From assembly GCA_031281855.1 (NCBI GenBank), contig JAITEW010000158.1, positions 1 to 8,009 on the forward strand: a DNA stretch of 8,009 nt, read 5' to 3'. The notes beneath the pieces are model-generated. The model made no database searches. It saw nothing but the letters and a program-made list of their open reading frames with translations, and was not told where the DNA came from. The position numbers and the translations under genes were made by a program. Source of the DNA: Treponema sp. GTDB lineage: Bacteria; Spirochaetota; Spirochaetia; Treponematales; Breznakiellaceae. This document shows positions 1 through 5,707 of this stretch, one piece after another; position 1 is the first letter of the stretch, and every line of letters starts with the position of its first letter.

Positions 1-49
1 AAGCAGCCGGGCACCCTGAAGCGATAGGCCTTTTAGTCTAAGCAATCTA

Positions 50-505
50 CTACCCCCACTCCAGAAAAGGCGATTCTTCGACGACTTTTTCGTCCATCTG
101 CCTGAGACGGCGGGAAAGATCGCGGGCAAGGTTCATGATGAGCATGGCAAAAACGGGAATATCTTTTTTGTAAATTTCGTGAAGGCCTTTGTTGGAAAGA
201 GACATTACCCTTGTGGGGACTTTGGCTTTAATAGTGGCCACTGAGGGCATAATGTCCAGGACTTCCATTTCTCCGAACGTTTCGCCTTCGCCGAATTCGA
301 ATAGAATTCTCCCGCCTTTTATTACCGCAACCCGGCCTTCCAGAATAAAGCGAATTCTGTCGTTCCTGTCCCCTTCTACGATGATGCTGTTTCCGGCCCC
401 GAAGGTCTCGTACTCCACCAGAGGCAGGATCTTCTCGATCTGCTCCTCTAAAAGGCCGCCGAAAAGAGAATACCGCTGAAGGGCTAAAGGATCTACCATA
501 AACAT
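50..505 (-). CDS. Stand-alone cyclic-nucleotide-binding-fold protein (CRP-like sensor domain without HTH)
   Basis: This 151-residue protein is essentially one cNMP-binding beta-roll (about residues 15-115) followed by the start of a C-helix (about 116-140). It has no helix-turn-helix, kinase or channel part. Visible family marks are LFGGLLEEQIEKI near the N-terminus, ILEGRVAVIKGG in the roll, and a phosphate-binding cassette GETFGEMEVLDIMPSVATIK at about 75-94. The cassette keeps GE but has Ser88 where cNMP binders usually carry arginine (P-R-x-A-T), so cAMP or cGMP binding is doubtful. Such proteins may signal through a partner or bind another ligand; that is inference. It lies 27 bases after the recQ stop and is probably the last gene of the ychF-recQ operon. 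The ATG at 503-505 is used here; a second ATG at 497-499 is equally possible because the GGGA upstream is only a weak ribosome binding site. The fold is confident, the function unknown. Confidence 0.85.
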   Translation of the reverse strand: MFMVDPLALQRYSLFGGLLEEQIEKILPLVEYETFGAGNSIIVEGDRNDRIRFILEGRVAVIKGGRILFEFGEGETFGEMEVLDIMPSVATIKAKVPTRVMSLSNKGLHEIYKKDIPVFAMLIMNLARDLSRRLRQMDEKVVEESPFLEWG

Positions 506-532
506 AATTATGATCCCAGGTTCCCCGGGAAG

Positions 533-2425
533 TCAAGCGAAATCTTTTATGTATTCACTTATCAATTCCATGAAAGGAGGGCCGTACTTTTCCAGTTTAA
601 CGGCGCCGACTCCTGATACTGCGGAGAAAGCCCCGGGGTGTACCGGCTTTTTCCGGCACATGTCCCGAAGAGAGGCGTCCGAAAAAACAATGTAAGCCGG
701 AACCCCGGCCTCAAGGGCCAGGCGCTTCCGCAGCCCTTTAAGCCTGGTGAAAAGGGCCTCGTCAAAGGTATCCGCAGCCTCTCCTGCAGCGCTGGTTCCT
801 TCGGGTCCGGCGCCCGTTCCGGCGGGGCCAGGGAGGGTTTCTTTAGGAAGCATCATCAAAAGAGGGCCCTTCGCTTTGAGGAATTCTGCGGCCCTTTTTC
901 CCATTTCCACAACAGGGTATTCGCCTGAAGTCTGAAACAAATAGTCTTCCGCGATCAGATAATCCATAATAGTTCTGATACGGTGGACTTTTTCCCCTGC
1001 CATAATCCCCCAGGTGCTAAGGGTGTCAAAACCTGAACTTTTGATCTTTTCACTTGTACCGCCCCGGAGTATGTCGATAATCATGGTTTTGCCGAAACTC
1101 CGGCCCCGCTGCTTCAGCCTGAATACGCAGGAGATGATCTTCCGCGCTTCAAGGCTGATATCGGTTTCCTCGTATTTGGTAAGGCAGTTGGAACAGTTGC
1201 CGCAATAATCAGGTGGATTTTCCCCGAAGTACTCAAGGAACCTCCGGCGCAGGCAGTCGGATCCTGTCGCGTAGTAGGTCATCTGCCTGAGGAGTTCCCT
1301 GTTGTGTTCCGTAAGGCCCTGCAAAGACCCGCCGTCGTCTTCGTCCCTGTGGGTAATCAAATACTCGTTGATCCGCACGTCCTGGCCGCTGTAAAGAAGT
1401 ATGCAATCCGCAGGAGCCCCGTCCCGCCCGGCCCTGCCGGCTTCCTGGTAGTAGCTCTCGATGTTCTTGGGCATGTTATAATGAATCACAAAAGATACAT
1501 TGGACTTATCAATGCCCATGCCAAAGGCGTTTGTCCCGACTATAATATTTTTGCGTTCATAAAGAAAATCATCCTGGTTCCGCCGCCGCTCGTCATCGTC
1601 CAGCCCTGCGTGATAGCGGGTCGCCTCAAAGCCTCTGCGGATGAGGAGTTCGTATACTTCTTCGACAGCTTTCCTGGTGGCGCAGTAGATAATGCCGCTT
1701 TTGTCCTTCCTGGTTTTGAGGCAGTTCAGGAGGGCTTCTTTCTTATCCTGCGGTTTTTGGACTTCAAAATAGAGGTTAGGCCGGTCAAAGCCGGTGGTAA
1801 TGGAAAAAAGATCCCGGCGCTGGCTGTTCTCTGCTTCGGGGTCCGCGGCGCCAAGGCCGAGGAGGCGGACTATGTCCTGCCGCACTTTGGGGGTGGCTGT
1901 GGCCGTAAACGCCGCGGTTACAGGCCGCGGGCTGACGGCGCCGATGAATTCCGCGATATCAAGGTAGCCGGGCCTGAAATCGTGGCCCCACTGGGATACG
2001 CAGTGGGCTTCGTCTACCACTACCAGGGGTATGCCGGCGCTGCCTGAAATCCTGGCGGCGTCTCCCTTGCCCAGGCGTTCCGGCGCCATGTAGAGCAGCT
2101 TCAGCTCCCCCTGGAGGAGCAGAGCCATGGTCCTGTTGTACTCAGCAGGAGTCTGGGAACTGTTGAGAAAAGCCGCAGGAACGCCTGAATCCACAAGGCC
2201 CTCAACCTGATCCTTCATCAACGAAATGAGGGGCGAGACAACCACCGTCAGCCCCGGGAGCATAAGGGCGGGGATCTGATAGCACAGGGATTTCCCGGCT
2301 CCTGTGGGCATTACCGCCAGGACATCTTCCCCTCTGAGGACGGCGTCGATAACTTCCTCCTGGCCCGGGCGGAAAGAGGTGTAGCCGAAATAATCTTTCA
2401 GAATGGTGTATTTATCTTTATCCAT
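533..2425 (-). CDS. recQ: ATP-dependent DNA helicase RecQ
   Basis: This is a 3'-to-5' superfamily 2 DNA helicase acting in recombination, stalled-fork processing and repair. At 630 residues it is slightly longer than the roughly 610 of the E. coli protein. Domains in order: motif 0 region FGYTSFRPGQEEVI (13-26); Walker A MPTGAGKS (39-46); motif Ia VVVSPLISLMKDQV; DEAH box (138-141) running into the aromatic-rich loop CVSQWGHDFRPGY; motif III AAFTATATPK; motif IV GIIYCATRK; motifs V-VI with GTNAFGMGIDK and YYQEAGRAGRDG. The RQC zinc site is Cys391, 408, 411 and 414, with the same spacing as in E. coli RecQ. A winged helix follows, then a Gly/Ala/Pro-rich linker (about 531-552) and a C-terminal HRDC domain (about 555-625). 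All catalytic parts are intact. The ATG lies 6 bases after the ychF stop with no Shine-Dalgarno in the AT-rich gap, which points to translational coupling with ychF. Confidence 0.96.
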   Translation of the reverse strand: MDKDKYTILKDYFGYTSFRPGQEEVIDAVLRGEDVLAVMPTGAGKSLCYQIPALMLPGLTVVVSPLISLMKDQVEGLVDSGVPAAFLNSSQTPAEYNRTMALLLQGELKLLYMAPERLGKGDAARISGSAGIPLVVVDEAHCVSQWGHDFRPGYLDIAEFIGAVSPRPVTAAFTATATPKVRQDIVRLLGLGAADPEAENSQRRDLFSITTGFDRPNLYFEVQKPQDKKEALLNCLKTRKDKSGIIYCATRKAVEEVYELLIRRGFEATRYHAGLDDDERRRNQDDFLYERKNIIVGTNAFGMGIDKSNVSFVIHYNMPKNIESYYQEAGRAGRDGAPADCILLYSGQDVRINEYLITHRDEDDGGSLQGLTEHNRELLRQMTYYATGSDCLRRRFLEYFGENPPDYCGNCSNCLTKYEETDISLEARKIISCVFRLKQRGRSFGKTMIIDILRGGTSEKIKSSGFDTLSTWGIMAGEKVHRIRTIMDYLIAEDYLFQTSGEYPVVEMGKRAAEFLKAKGPLLMMLPKETLPGPAGTGAGPEGTSAAGEAADTFDEALFTRLKGLRKRLALEAGVPAYIVFSDASLRDMCRKKPVHPGAFSAVSGVGAVKLEKYGPPFMELISEYIKDFA

Positions 2426-2431
2426 TATAAA

Positions 2432-3559
2432 TTAAACATTAAATTTAAAAAACATTACATCGCCGTCCTGGACGATGTATTCCTTCCCTTCAATGCGGTA
2501 TTTGCCGGCTTCCTTGATTTTGGCTTCTGTGCCGTACTTAAGGATGTCGTCGTAGGAATAAACTTCGGCCTTGATAAAGCCTTTTTCGAAATCCGTGTGG
2601 ATAACCCCGGCGGCTTTGGGCGCCGGGTCTCCGGCGTGGATGGTCCAGGCGCGGCACTCGTCGGCTCCGGCGGTAAAGAAAGTCCTGAGGCCCAGAAGCC
2701 GGTACGCAGCGTGGATCAGCGCAGAGAGGCCGGATTCCCTGAGGCCCAGCTCTTCCAGGAAAGCGGCTTTTTCCTCAGCGTCGCTAATCCCCCCCAGTTC
2801 GGCTTCGAATTTTCCGCAAATTGCCACCATAGCGGAATGTTCCGCTTCAGCCCGCTTTCTCACTGTTTCCGCATACGCGCCGCCCTGTCCCTTGAGGGCG
2901 ATTTCCTTCATCCCGGCTTCGTCAAGGTTGCAGACATAAAGCTGGGGCTTTGCGGTGATAAAATGGCAGTCGTACACAGCGGCTTTTTCATCCTCAGTCA
3001 AATCGACGGAACGTACGGGCTTTCCGTTTTCCAGGACCGGGCCGATTTTGTCCAAAGCCTGAAGGACGGTTTCGGCCAGCTTCTGTTCGTTTTTGGCCTG
3101 AACCTTGAGGCTCCGTTCCGCCCGCTCCCGGCGCTTCTGCAGGGTGTCAAGGTCCGCCAGGGCCAGTTCGATATTGATGACTTCCATGTCCGATTCGGGA
3201 TCGACCTTGTTGTTTACATGGATGATATCAGGATTATCGAAACAGCGGACCACATGGGCTATAACCCCCACTTCCCGGATATGGGAAAGAAACTGGTTTC
3301 CCAGGCCCTCGCCCTTGGAGGCCCCCTTAACCAGGCCGGCAATATCCACAAACTCCACGCTGGCCGGGATGGTCCGCTTGGGTTTGAAAAGTTCCGCCAG
3401 TTTGGCAAGCCTGGCATCCGGAACGTCCGCAATACCGAGGTTTGGATTGATAGTACAAAAAGGATAATTAGCCGCTTCCGCAGGGGCGGAACTCAGGGCC
3501 GAAAAAATAGTCGATTTCCCTACGTTGGGAAGTCCTACAATGCCGCAGTTTAGAGCCAT
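2432..3559 (-). CDS. ychF: Redox-regulated ATPase/GTPase YchF (OBG family, TRAFAC class)
   Basis: YchF is a conserved, ribosome-associated P-loop NTPase that prefers ATP and is linked to translation and oxidative-stress responses. From the ATG at 3557-3559 it has 375 residues, close to the usual 363 or so. Visible parts: G1 loop GLPNVGKST (9-17); the family string YPFCTINPNLGIADVPD; G3 DIAGLVKGA (72-80); the non-canonical G4 NLDE (211-214) in place of NKxD, which goes with ATP use in this family; a charged helical (coiled-coil) segment at about 125-200; and a C-terminal TGS domain at about 292-374. An upstream in-frame GTG at 3602-3604 would add 15 residues, but the family normally begins MALxCGIVGLPNVGKS, so the internal ATG is preferred. 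No Shine-Dalgarno precedes it. It is the first gene of the leftward set, with recQ directly behind. Confidence 0.96.
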   Translation of the reverse strand: MALNCGIVGLPNVGKSTIFSALSSAPAEAANYPFCTINPNLGIADVPDARLAKLAELFKPKRTIPASVEFVDIAGLVKGASKGEGLGNQFLSHIREVGVIAHVVRCFDNPDIIHVNNKVDPESDMEVINIELALADLDTLQKRRERAERSLKVQAKNEQKLAETVLQALDKIGPVLENGKPVRSVDLTEDEKAAVYDCHFITAKPQLYVCNLDEAGMKEIALKGQGGAYAETVRKRAEAEHSAMVAICGKFEAELGGISDAEEKAAFLEELGLRESGLSALIHAAYRLLGLRTFFTAGADECRAWTIHAGDPAPKAAGVIHTDFEKGFIKAEVYSYDDILKYGTEAKIKEAGKYRIEGKEYIVQDGDVMFFKFNV

Positions 3560-3565
3560 GCTGTT

Positions 3566-3593
3566 AGTATATAGAAAATTAGTTCCATTGTAA
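3566..3593 (-). promoter_or_regulatory. Candidate ychF promoter giving a leaderless mRNA
   Basis: Read on the minus strand, a -10-like TATACT (3566-3571, five of six consensus bases) lies 16 bases downstream of a weak -35-like TTACAA (3588-3593). Six bases (AACAGC) separate the -10 from the ychF ATG, so transcription would start at or next to the A of the ATG. The absence of any Shine-Dalgarno fits this. The boxes are visible; the start site is inferred. Confidence 0.45.
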
Positions 3594-3634
3594 CCGCCCT
3601 GCACACGCCCCGCAGGCAGCCGGCGCTTCCAGTT

Positions 3635-3657
3635 TTTTTCAGAAATTTTTCAGAAAA
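3635..3657 (+). repeat. Tandem 11-bp repeat TTTTTCAGAAA, two copies, upstream of the sugar-operon -35
   Basis: TTTTTCAGAAA occurs at 3635-3645 and again at 3646-3656, followed by one more A. The period is about one helical turn, and the block ends a few bases before the TTGACA box, where an UP element or activator site would lie. AT-rich phased tracts here could strengthen the promoter. The role is inferred. Confidence 0.55.
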
Positions 3658-3660
3658 GTG

Positions 3661-3689
3661 TTGACAAACTTCCAGTCCGGGTTTAAGGT
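3661..3689 (+). promoter_or_regulatory. Candidate sigma-70 promoter of the sugar transport operon
   Basis: A perfect -35 box TTGACA (3661-3666) is followed after 17 bases by TAAGGT (3684-3689), which keeps only the first, second and last consensus positions of a -10. A somewhat better TAAACT at 3689-3694 would need a 22-base spacer. The start site would be near 3696, giving a leader of about 75 bases. A strong -35 with a weak -10 suggests an activated or repressed promoter. A short inverted repeat GTTTA-AGG-TAAAC (3681-3693) covers the -10. Confidence 0.5.
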
Positions 3690-3695
3690 AAACTT

Positions 3696-3742
3696 ATGAA
3701 AATAAATGGAATATTTACATAATATTTCCATTAGTTTTTCAT
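3696..3742. promoter_or_regulatory. Imperfect palindrome, probable operator of the sugar operon
   Basis: The core arms AATGGAATATT (3705-3715) and AATATTTCCATT (3721-3732) are reverse complements apart from one extra base, around the spacer TACAT. The similarity continues outward to ATGAAAA on the left and TTTTTCAT on the right, so the dyad covers nearly 47 bases. It lies downstream of the expected start near 3696, where a repressor could block elongation or a weak RNA stem could form. No regulator gene is in the window. The bases are visible; the operator role is inferred. Confidence 0.5.
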
Positions 3743-3747
3743 ATAAT
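3742..3747 (+). promoter_or_regulatory. Perfect TATAAT box, possible second promoter of the sugar operon
   Basis: TATAAT is a full-consensus -10, but no -35 is found at 16-19 bases. The nearest TTTACA (3714-3719) is 22 bases away. Transcription from here would start near 3754, just ahead of the Shine-Dalgarno. In this AT-rich stretch it may be chance, or it may need an activator bound to the upstream repeats. Confidence 0.3.
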
Positions 3748-3754
3748 TTTCATT

Positions 3755-3765
3755 AGGAAGGAGAG
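3755..3765 (+). promoter_or_regulatory. Strong Shine-Dalgarno of the isomerase/epimerase gene
   Basis: AGGAAGGAGAG contains GGAG at 3760-3763, seven bases before the ATG at 3771. It fixes this start codon and contrasts with the missing sites of the leftward operon. Confidence 0.8.
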
Positions 3766-3770
3766 TACGT

Positions 3771-4625
3771 ATGAAAGTTGGCATCCAGTTGTATTCGGTA
3801 AGAAACCACATGGCCCAGGACCCCATCGGGACCATCCGGCATGTGGCGGAAGCGGGGTACCGCTACATTGAAGCGGCGAACCACCAGGCGGATAAGGACA
3901 GCGGGATAGGTTTTGGCGTTGGGGCAAAGGAAATCAGGAAGGCCCTGGAAGGTACCAAGGCGCAGATCGTCAGCGCCCATATCTTCCCCCTTAGCATGGA
4001 AACCATCAAGCCGGCGCTGGAGTATTTCGCGGAACTGGGGGCTCCCTATCTGGTAGCGCCTATGGATTTTTTCAAAGACAAGGCCGAGGTGCTGGCGAAA
4101 GCTGAAACTTACAACAAGCTGGCCAAACTCTGCGCCGATGCGGGGATGAAGCTCCTCTACCACAACCATTTCCATGAATTCCAGATTTTTGAAGGCGCAA
4201 CAGCCTTCGACCTCATCATGGAAAACACCGATCCCGCGCTGCTGGGGATTGAACTGGATACCTACTGGGCCACCAGGGGAGGACAGGACCCGGCGGCCTT
4301 ACTGACAAAGTACGGGGAACGGGTACGGCTGATCCACCAGAAAGACTTCCCGGCTGCAGAACGGGACAAGCTCAACCTGATCGACGCGGTCAACAGGGAC
4401 GCTGTCAGGGTGGACATGGAGTACTTTAGCAGCGTAGTGGCCCCTGAAACCTTTACCGAAATCGGCCTGGGGATTCTTCCTATTCAGGAAATTATCAACA
4501 CAGGAAACAGGATCTGCAAGACGGATTATATCGTACTTGAACAGGATTTTAGCTGCCACGATGAGTACGACAGTATCCGTATCAGCATGGAGAGCTTTAA
4601 GAAATTTACCGGCATTGAATGGTAA
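3771..4625 (+). CDS. Sugar phosphate isomerase/epimerase family protein (xylose-isomerase-like TIM barrel)
   Basis: This 284-residue cytoplasmic TIM-barrel protein belongs to the AP-endonuclease-2/xylose-isomerase-like superfamily, which includes IolE, D-tagatose 3-epimerase and YcjR types. It starts with the usual first strand MKVGIQLYSVRNHM. Likely metal and substrate residues lie at strand ends: YHNHFHEF (130-137), ELDTYW (161-166), HQKDF (189-193) and VLEQD (255-259). Glu136, Asp163, His189 and Glu257 are candidate divalent-metal ligands by analogy with the family; the pairing is inferred. It probably isomerises, epimerises or dehydrates the compound imported by the transporter encoded just downstream. 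The family covers many reactions, so the substrate cannot be named. It is the first gene of the operon, with a strong ribosome binding site and a complex control region in front. It appears complete. Confidence 0.88.
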   Translation: MKVGIQLYSVRNHMAQDPIGTIRHVAEAGYRYIEAANHQADKDSGIGFGVGAKEIRKALEGTKAQIVSAHIFPLSMETIKPALEYFAELGAPYLVAPMDFFKDKAEVLAKAETYNKLAKLCADAGMKLLYHNHFHEFQIFEGATAFDLIMENTDPALLGIELDTYWATRGGQDPAALLTKYGERVRLIHQKDFPAAERDKLNLIDAVNRDAVRVDMEYFSSVVAPETFTEIGLGILPIQEIINTGNRICKTDYIVLEQDFSCHDEYDSIRISMESFKKFTGIEW

Positions 4626-4626
4626 A

Positions 4627-4641
4627 CGGACTGAAAGTCCG
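4627..4641 (+). other. Small intergenic RNA hairpin before the binding-protein gene
   Basis: CGGACT-GAA-AGTCCG forms a 6-bp stem with a 3-base loop, followed by GAATTTTTC. It starts two bases after the isomerase stop and lies before the AGGAGG site of the next gene. It is too short, and its T-run too displaced, for a strong terminator. It may slow decay of downstream RNA or act as a weak attenuator. Confidence 0.45.
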
Positions 4642-4650
4642 GAATTTTTC

Positions 4651-4656
4651 AGGAGG
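4651..4656 (+). promoter_or_regulatory. Consensus Shine-Dalgarno that sets the binding-protein start
   Basis: AGGAGG lies six bases before the ATG at 4663. It rules out the longer in-frame reading from 4537, which would place 42 non-signal residues ahead of the signal peptide and overlap the isomerase gene. Confidence 0.9.
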
Positions 4657-4662
4657 AATAGT

Positions 4663-5643
4663 ATGTATTCAAAAAGAACCGCCATTATCGTTTCAGCGCT
4701 GCTCGTGCTGGCAGCAGTCTCAGCGCACTGCGGGGGCAGAACGGATTCGGCTACAGGTCAGCAGTCAAAGACGATTGCCCTTTCACTCAACGCCCTGGAC
4801 GAATACCAGACCGAATGGTTTGGGTATTTTGAAGCCGAAGTCAAGGCCAGGGGCTACCAGCTAGTCATGCTCAACGCAGATGGCAAGGTGGATAAACAAA
4901 TCTCCGATGTGGAATCCCTTATCCAGTTGAAACCCGCCATTATTATTATCAGGGCCGTTGATTCCGACGGGGCGGTTCCGGCCTTTGAGGCCTGCGCAGA
5001 AGCGGGAATCCCCACTATTGATTCGGCCTTTGGCGCCAACTACAGCAACACCTTAAAGCTGATCCAGTCCCAGTACAATCTCTGCGCACTGCAGGCCCGG
5101 TACTGTATCGAATGGCTCGAAGCCAATCCGGGAAAGAAGCTTAAAGCCGGCTATATCTGGGGCGTACAGGGAAATTCGGCTACCATGGACCGCTACAACG
5201 GCTGGAAGGAAACCCTCCTCAAAGCTTATCCGGACAGGGTAGAAATTCTGGCGGAAAAGGTTTGTAACTGGTCGGCTACGGAAACCATGGCGGCAGTTGA
5301 GGATTGGCTGCAGGCCTTTCCGGAGATGAACGCCGTTGTCGCTATGTCCGATGAAATGGCGATTGCGGCGGCCAACGTGCTCCAGGCCGCGAAAAAGACC
5401 CTGGATGACTGTATCGTGGTGGGAATCGACGGTTCCCCTAATGCGCGGAAATGTCTGGAAGACAGTACCCTGAGCGCCACGGTCTATACTTCCAAAAAAG
5501 CTGAAGTGATGTTCACCATGGATTACGCGGAACGGATCATCAAAGGGGAAAACCTCGCCGGTCAAACCTTCGATCCGGGCCATAAGATCTCCGCGTTGAT
5601 GACTAAGGACAACATCCAGGAGATTTTGGCGCTGGACAAATAA
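4663..5643 (+). CDS. Sugar ABC transporter substrate-binding lipoprotein (ribose/galactose-binding type)
   Basis: This 326-residue protein has the Peripla_BP_4 / RbsB-like fold and should capture a sugar or cyclitol in the periplasm for the ATPase and permease encoded behind it. The N-terminus is a lipoprotein signal: KR near residue 5, a hydrophobic core ALLVLAAVSA (12-21), and Cys23 as likely lipidation site. The lipobox SAHC is atypical, with His before the Cys, which fits the relaxed spirochaete type. The mature part starts KTIALSLN (36-43). Family marks are QISDVESLIQLKPAIIII (79-96), GIPTIDSAFGAN (115-126), AMSDEMAIAAANVLQAA (227-243) and IVVGIDGSPNARKCLEDSTL (251-270). Six further cysteines (111, 141, 148, 201, 250, 264) are unusual for an exported protein. 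Start chosen from AGGAGG six bases upstream. It lies between two hairpins. The ligand is not predictable from sequence alone. Confidence 0.9.
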   Translation: MYSKRTAIIVSALLVLAAVSAHCGGRTDSATGQQSKTIALSLNALDEYQTEWFGYFEAEVKARGYQLVMLNADGKVDKQISDVESLIQLKPAIIIIRAVDSDGAVPAFEACAEAGIPTIDSAFGANYSNTLKLIQSQYNLCALQARYCIEWLEANPGKKLKAGYIWGVQGNSATMDRYNGWKETLLKAYPDRVEILAEKVCNWSATETMAAVEDWLQAFPEMNAVVAMSDEMAIAAANVLQAAKKTLDDCIVVGIDGSPNARKCLEDSTLSATVYTSKKAEVMFTMDYAERIIKGENLAGQTFDPGHKISALMTKDNIQEILALDK

Positions 5644-5650
5644 ATTCAAA

Positions 5651-5687
5651 AAGGCTGTTCCAAAAACTGAAGTTTTGGAACAGCCTT
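5651..5687. terminator. Strong 15-bp hairpin between binding-protein and ATPase genes (attenuator or RNA-stabilising)
   Basis: The arms AAGGCTGTTCCAAAA (5651-5665) and TTTTGGAACAGCCTT (5673-5687) are perfect complements around the 7-base loop ACTGAAG. On the plus strand the stem is followed by CAATAACG with no T-run, so complete termination is unlikely; partial stopping or protection of the upstream mRNA from 3' exonucleases is more plausible. On the minus strand the stem is followed by TTTTTGAATTT, a proper intrinsic-terminator shape. It begins seven bases after the stop codon. Confidence 0.75.
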
Positions 5688-5707
5688 CAATAACGCGGGG
5701 GGTGGCA

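Noticed and set aside
1..49. Possible tRNA end or terminator downstream of the cNMP-fold gene
   Set aside because: I could find neither a tRNA arm set nor a stem with a T-run in these bases; too little sequence is present to decide.
1304..2047. A 247-codon open frame on the plus strand opposite recQ
   Set aside because: It lies wholly antisense to an intact, motif-complete recQ, its translation has no recognisable domain, and its composition follows from the codon pattern of recQ.
2420..2428. TATAAT overlapping the recQ start codon on the minus strand
   Set aside because: It includes the ATG itself, so it could only start transcripts inside recQ; it is likely chance in an AT-rich gap.
2597..3553. 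A 318-codon open frame on the plus strand opposite ychF
   Set aside because: It is fully antisense to ychF, whose motifs are unmistakable. No family features are visible and it is explained as a GC-driven shadow.
3560..3604. 15-residue N-terminal extension of YchF from GTG at 3602-3604
   Set aside because: The family begins at MALxCGIVG, and the extension MQGGYNGTNFLYTNS resembles nothing in the family and covers the candidate promoter.
4537..4662. Longer N-terminus for the binding protein from an upstream ATG
   Set aside because: It would overlap the isomerase gene and put 42 residues before the signal peptide, while AGGAGG correctly precedes the ATG at 4663.
5053..5649. A 198-codon minus-strand frame opposite the binding-protein gene
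   Set aside because: It is a shadow of a clear binding-protein gene, with no domain and no ribosome binding site I can support.
5675..5707. TTG start for the ATPase inside the hairpin
   Set aside because: The codon lies in the right arm of a 15-bp stem, and the G-rich site sits properly before the ATG at 5708.
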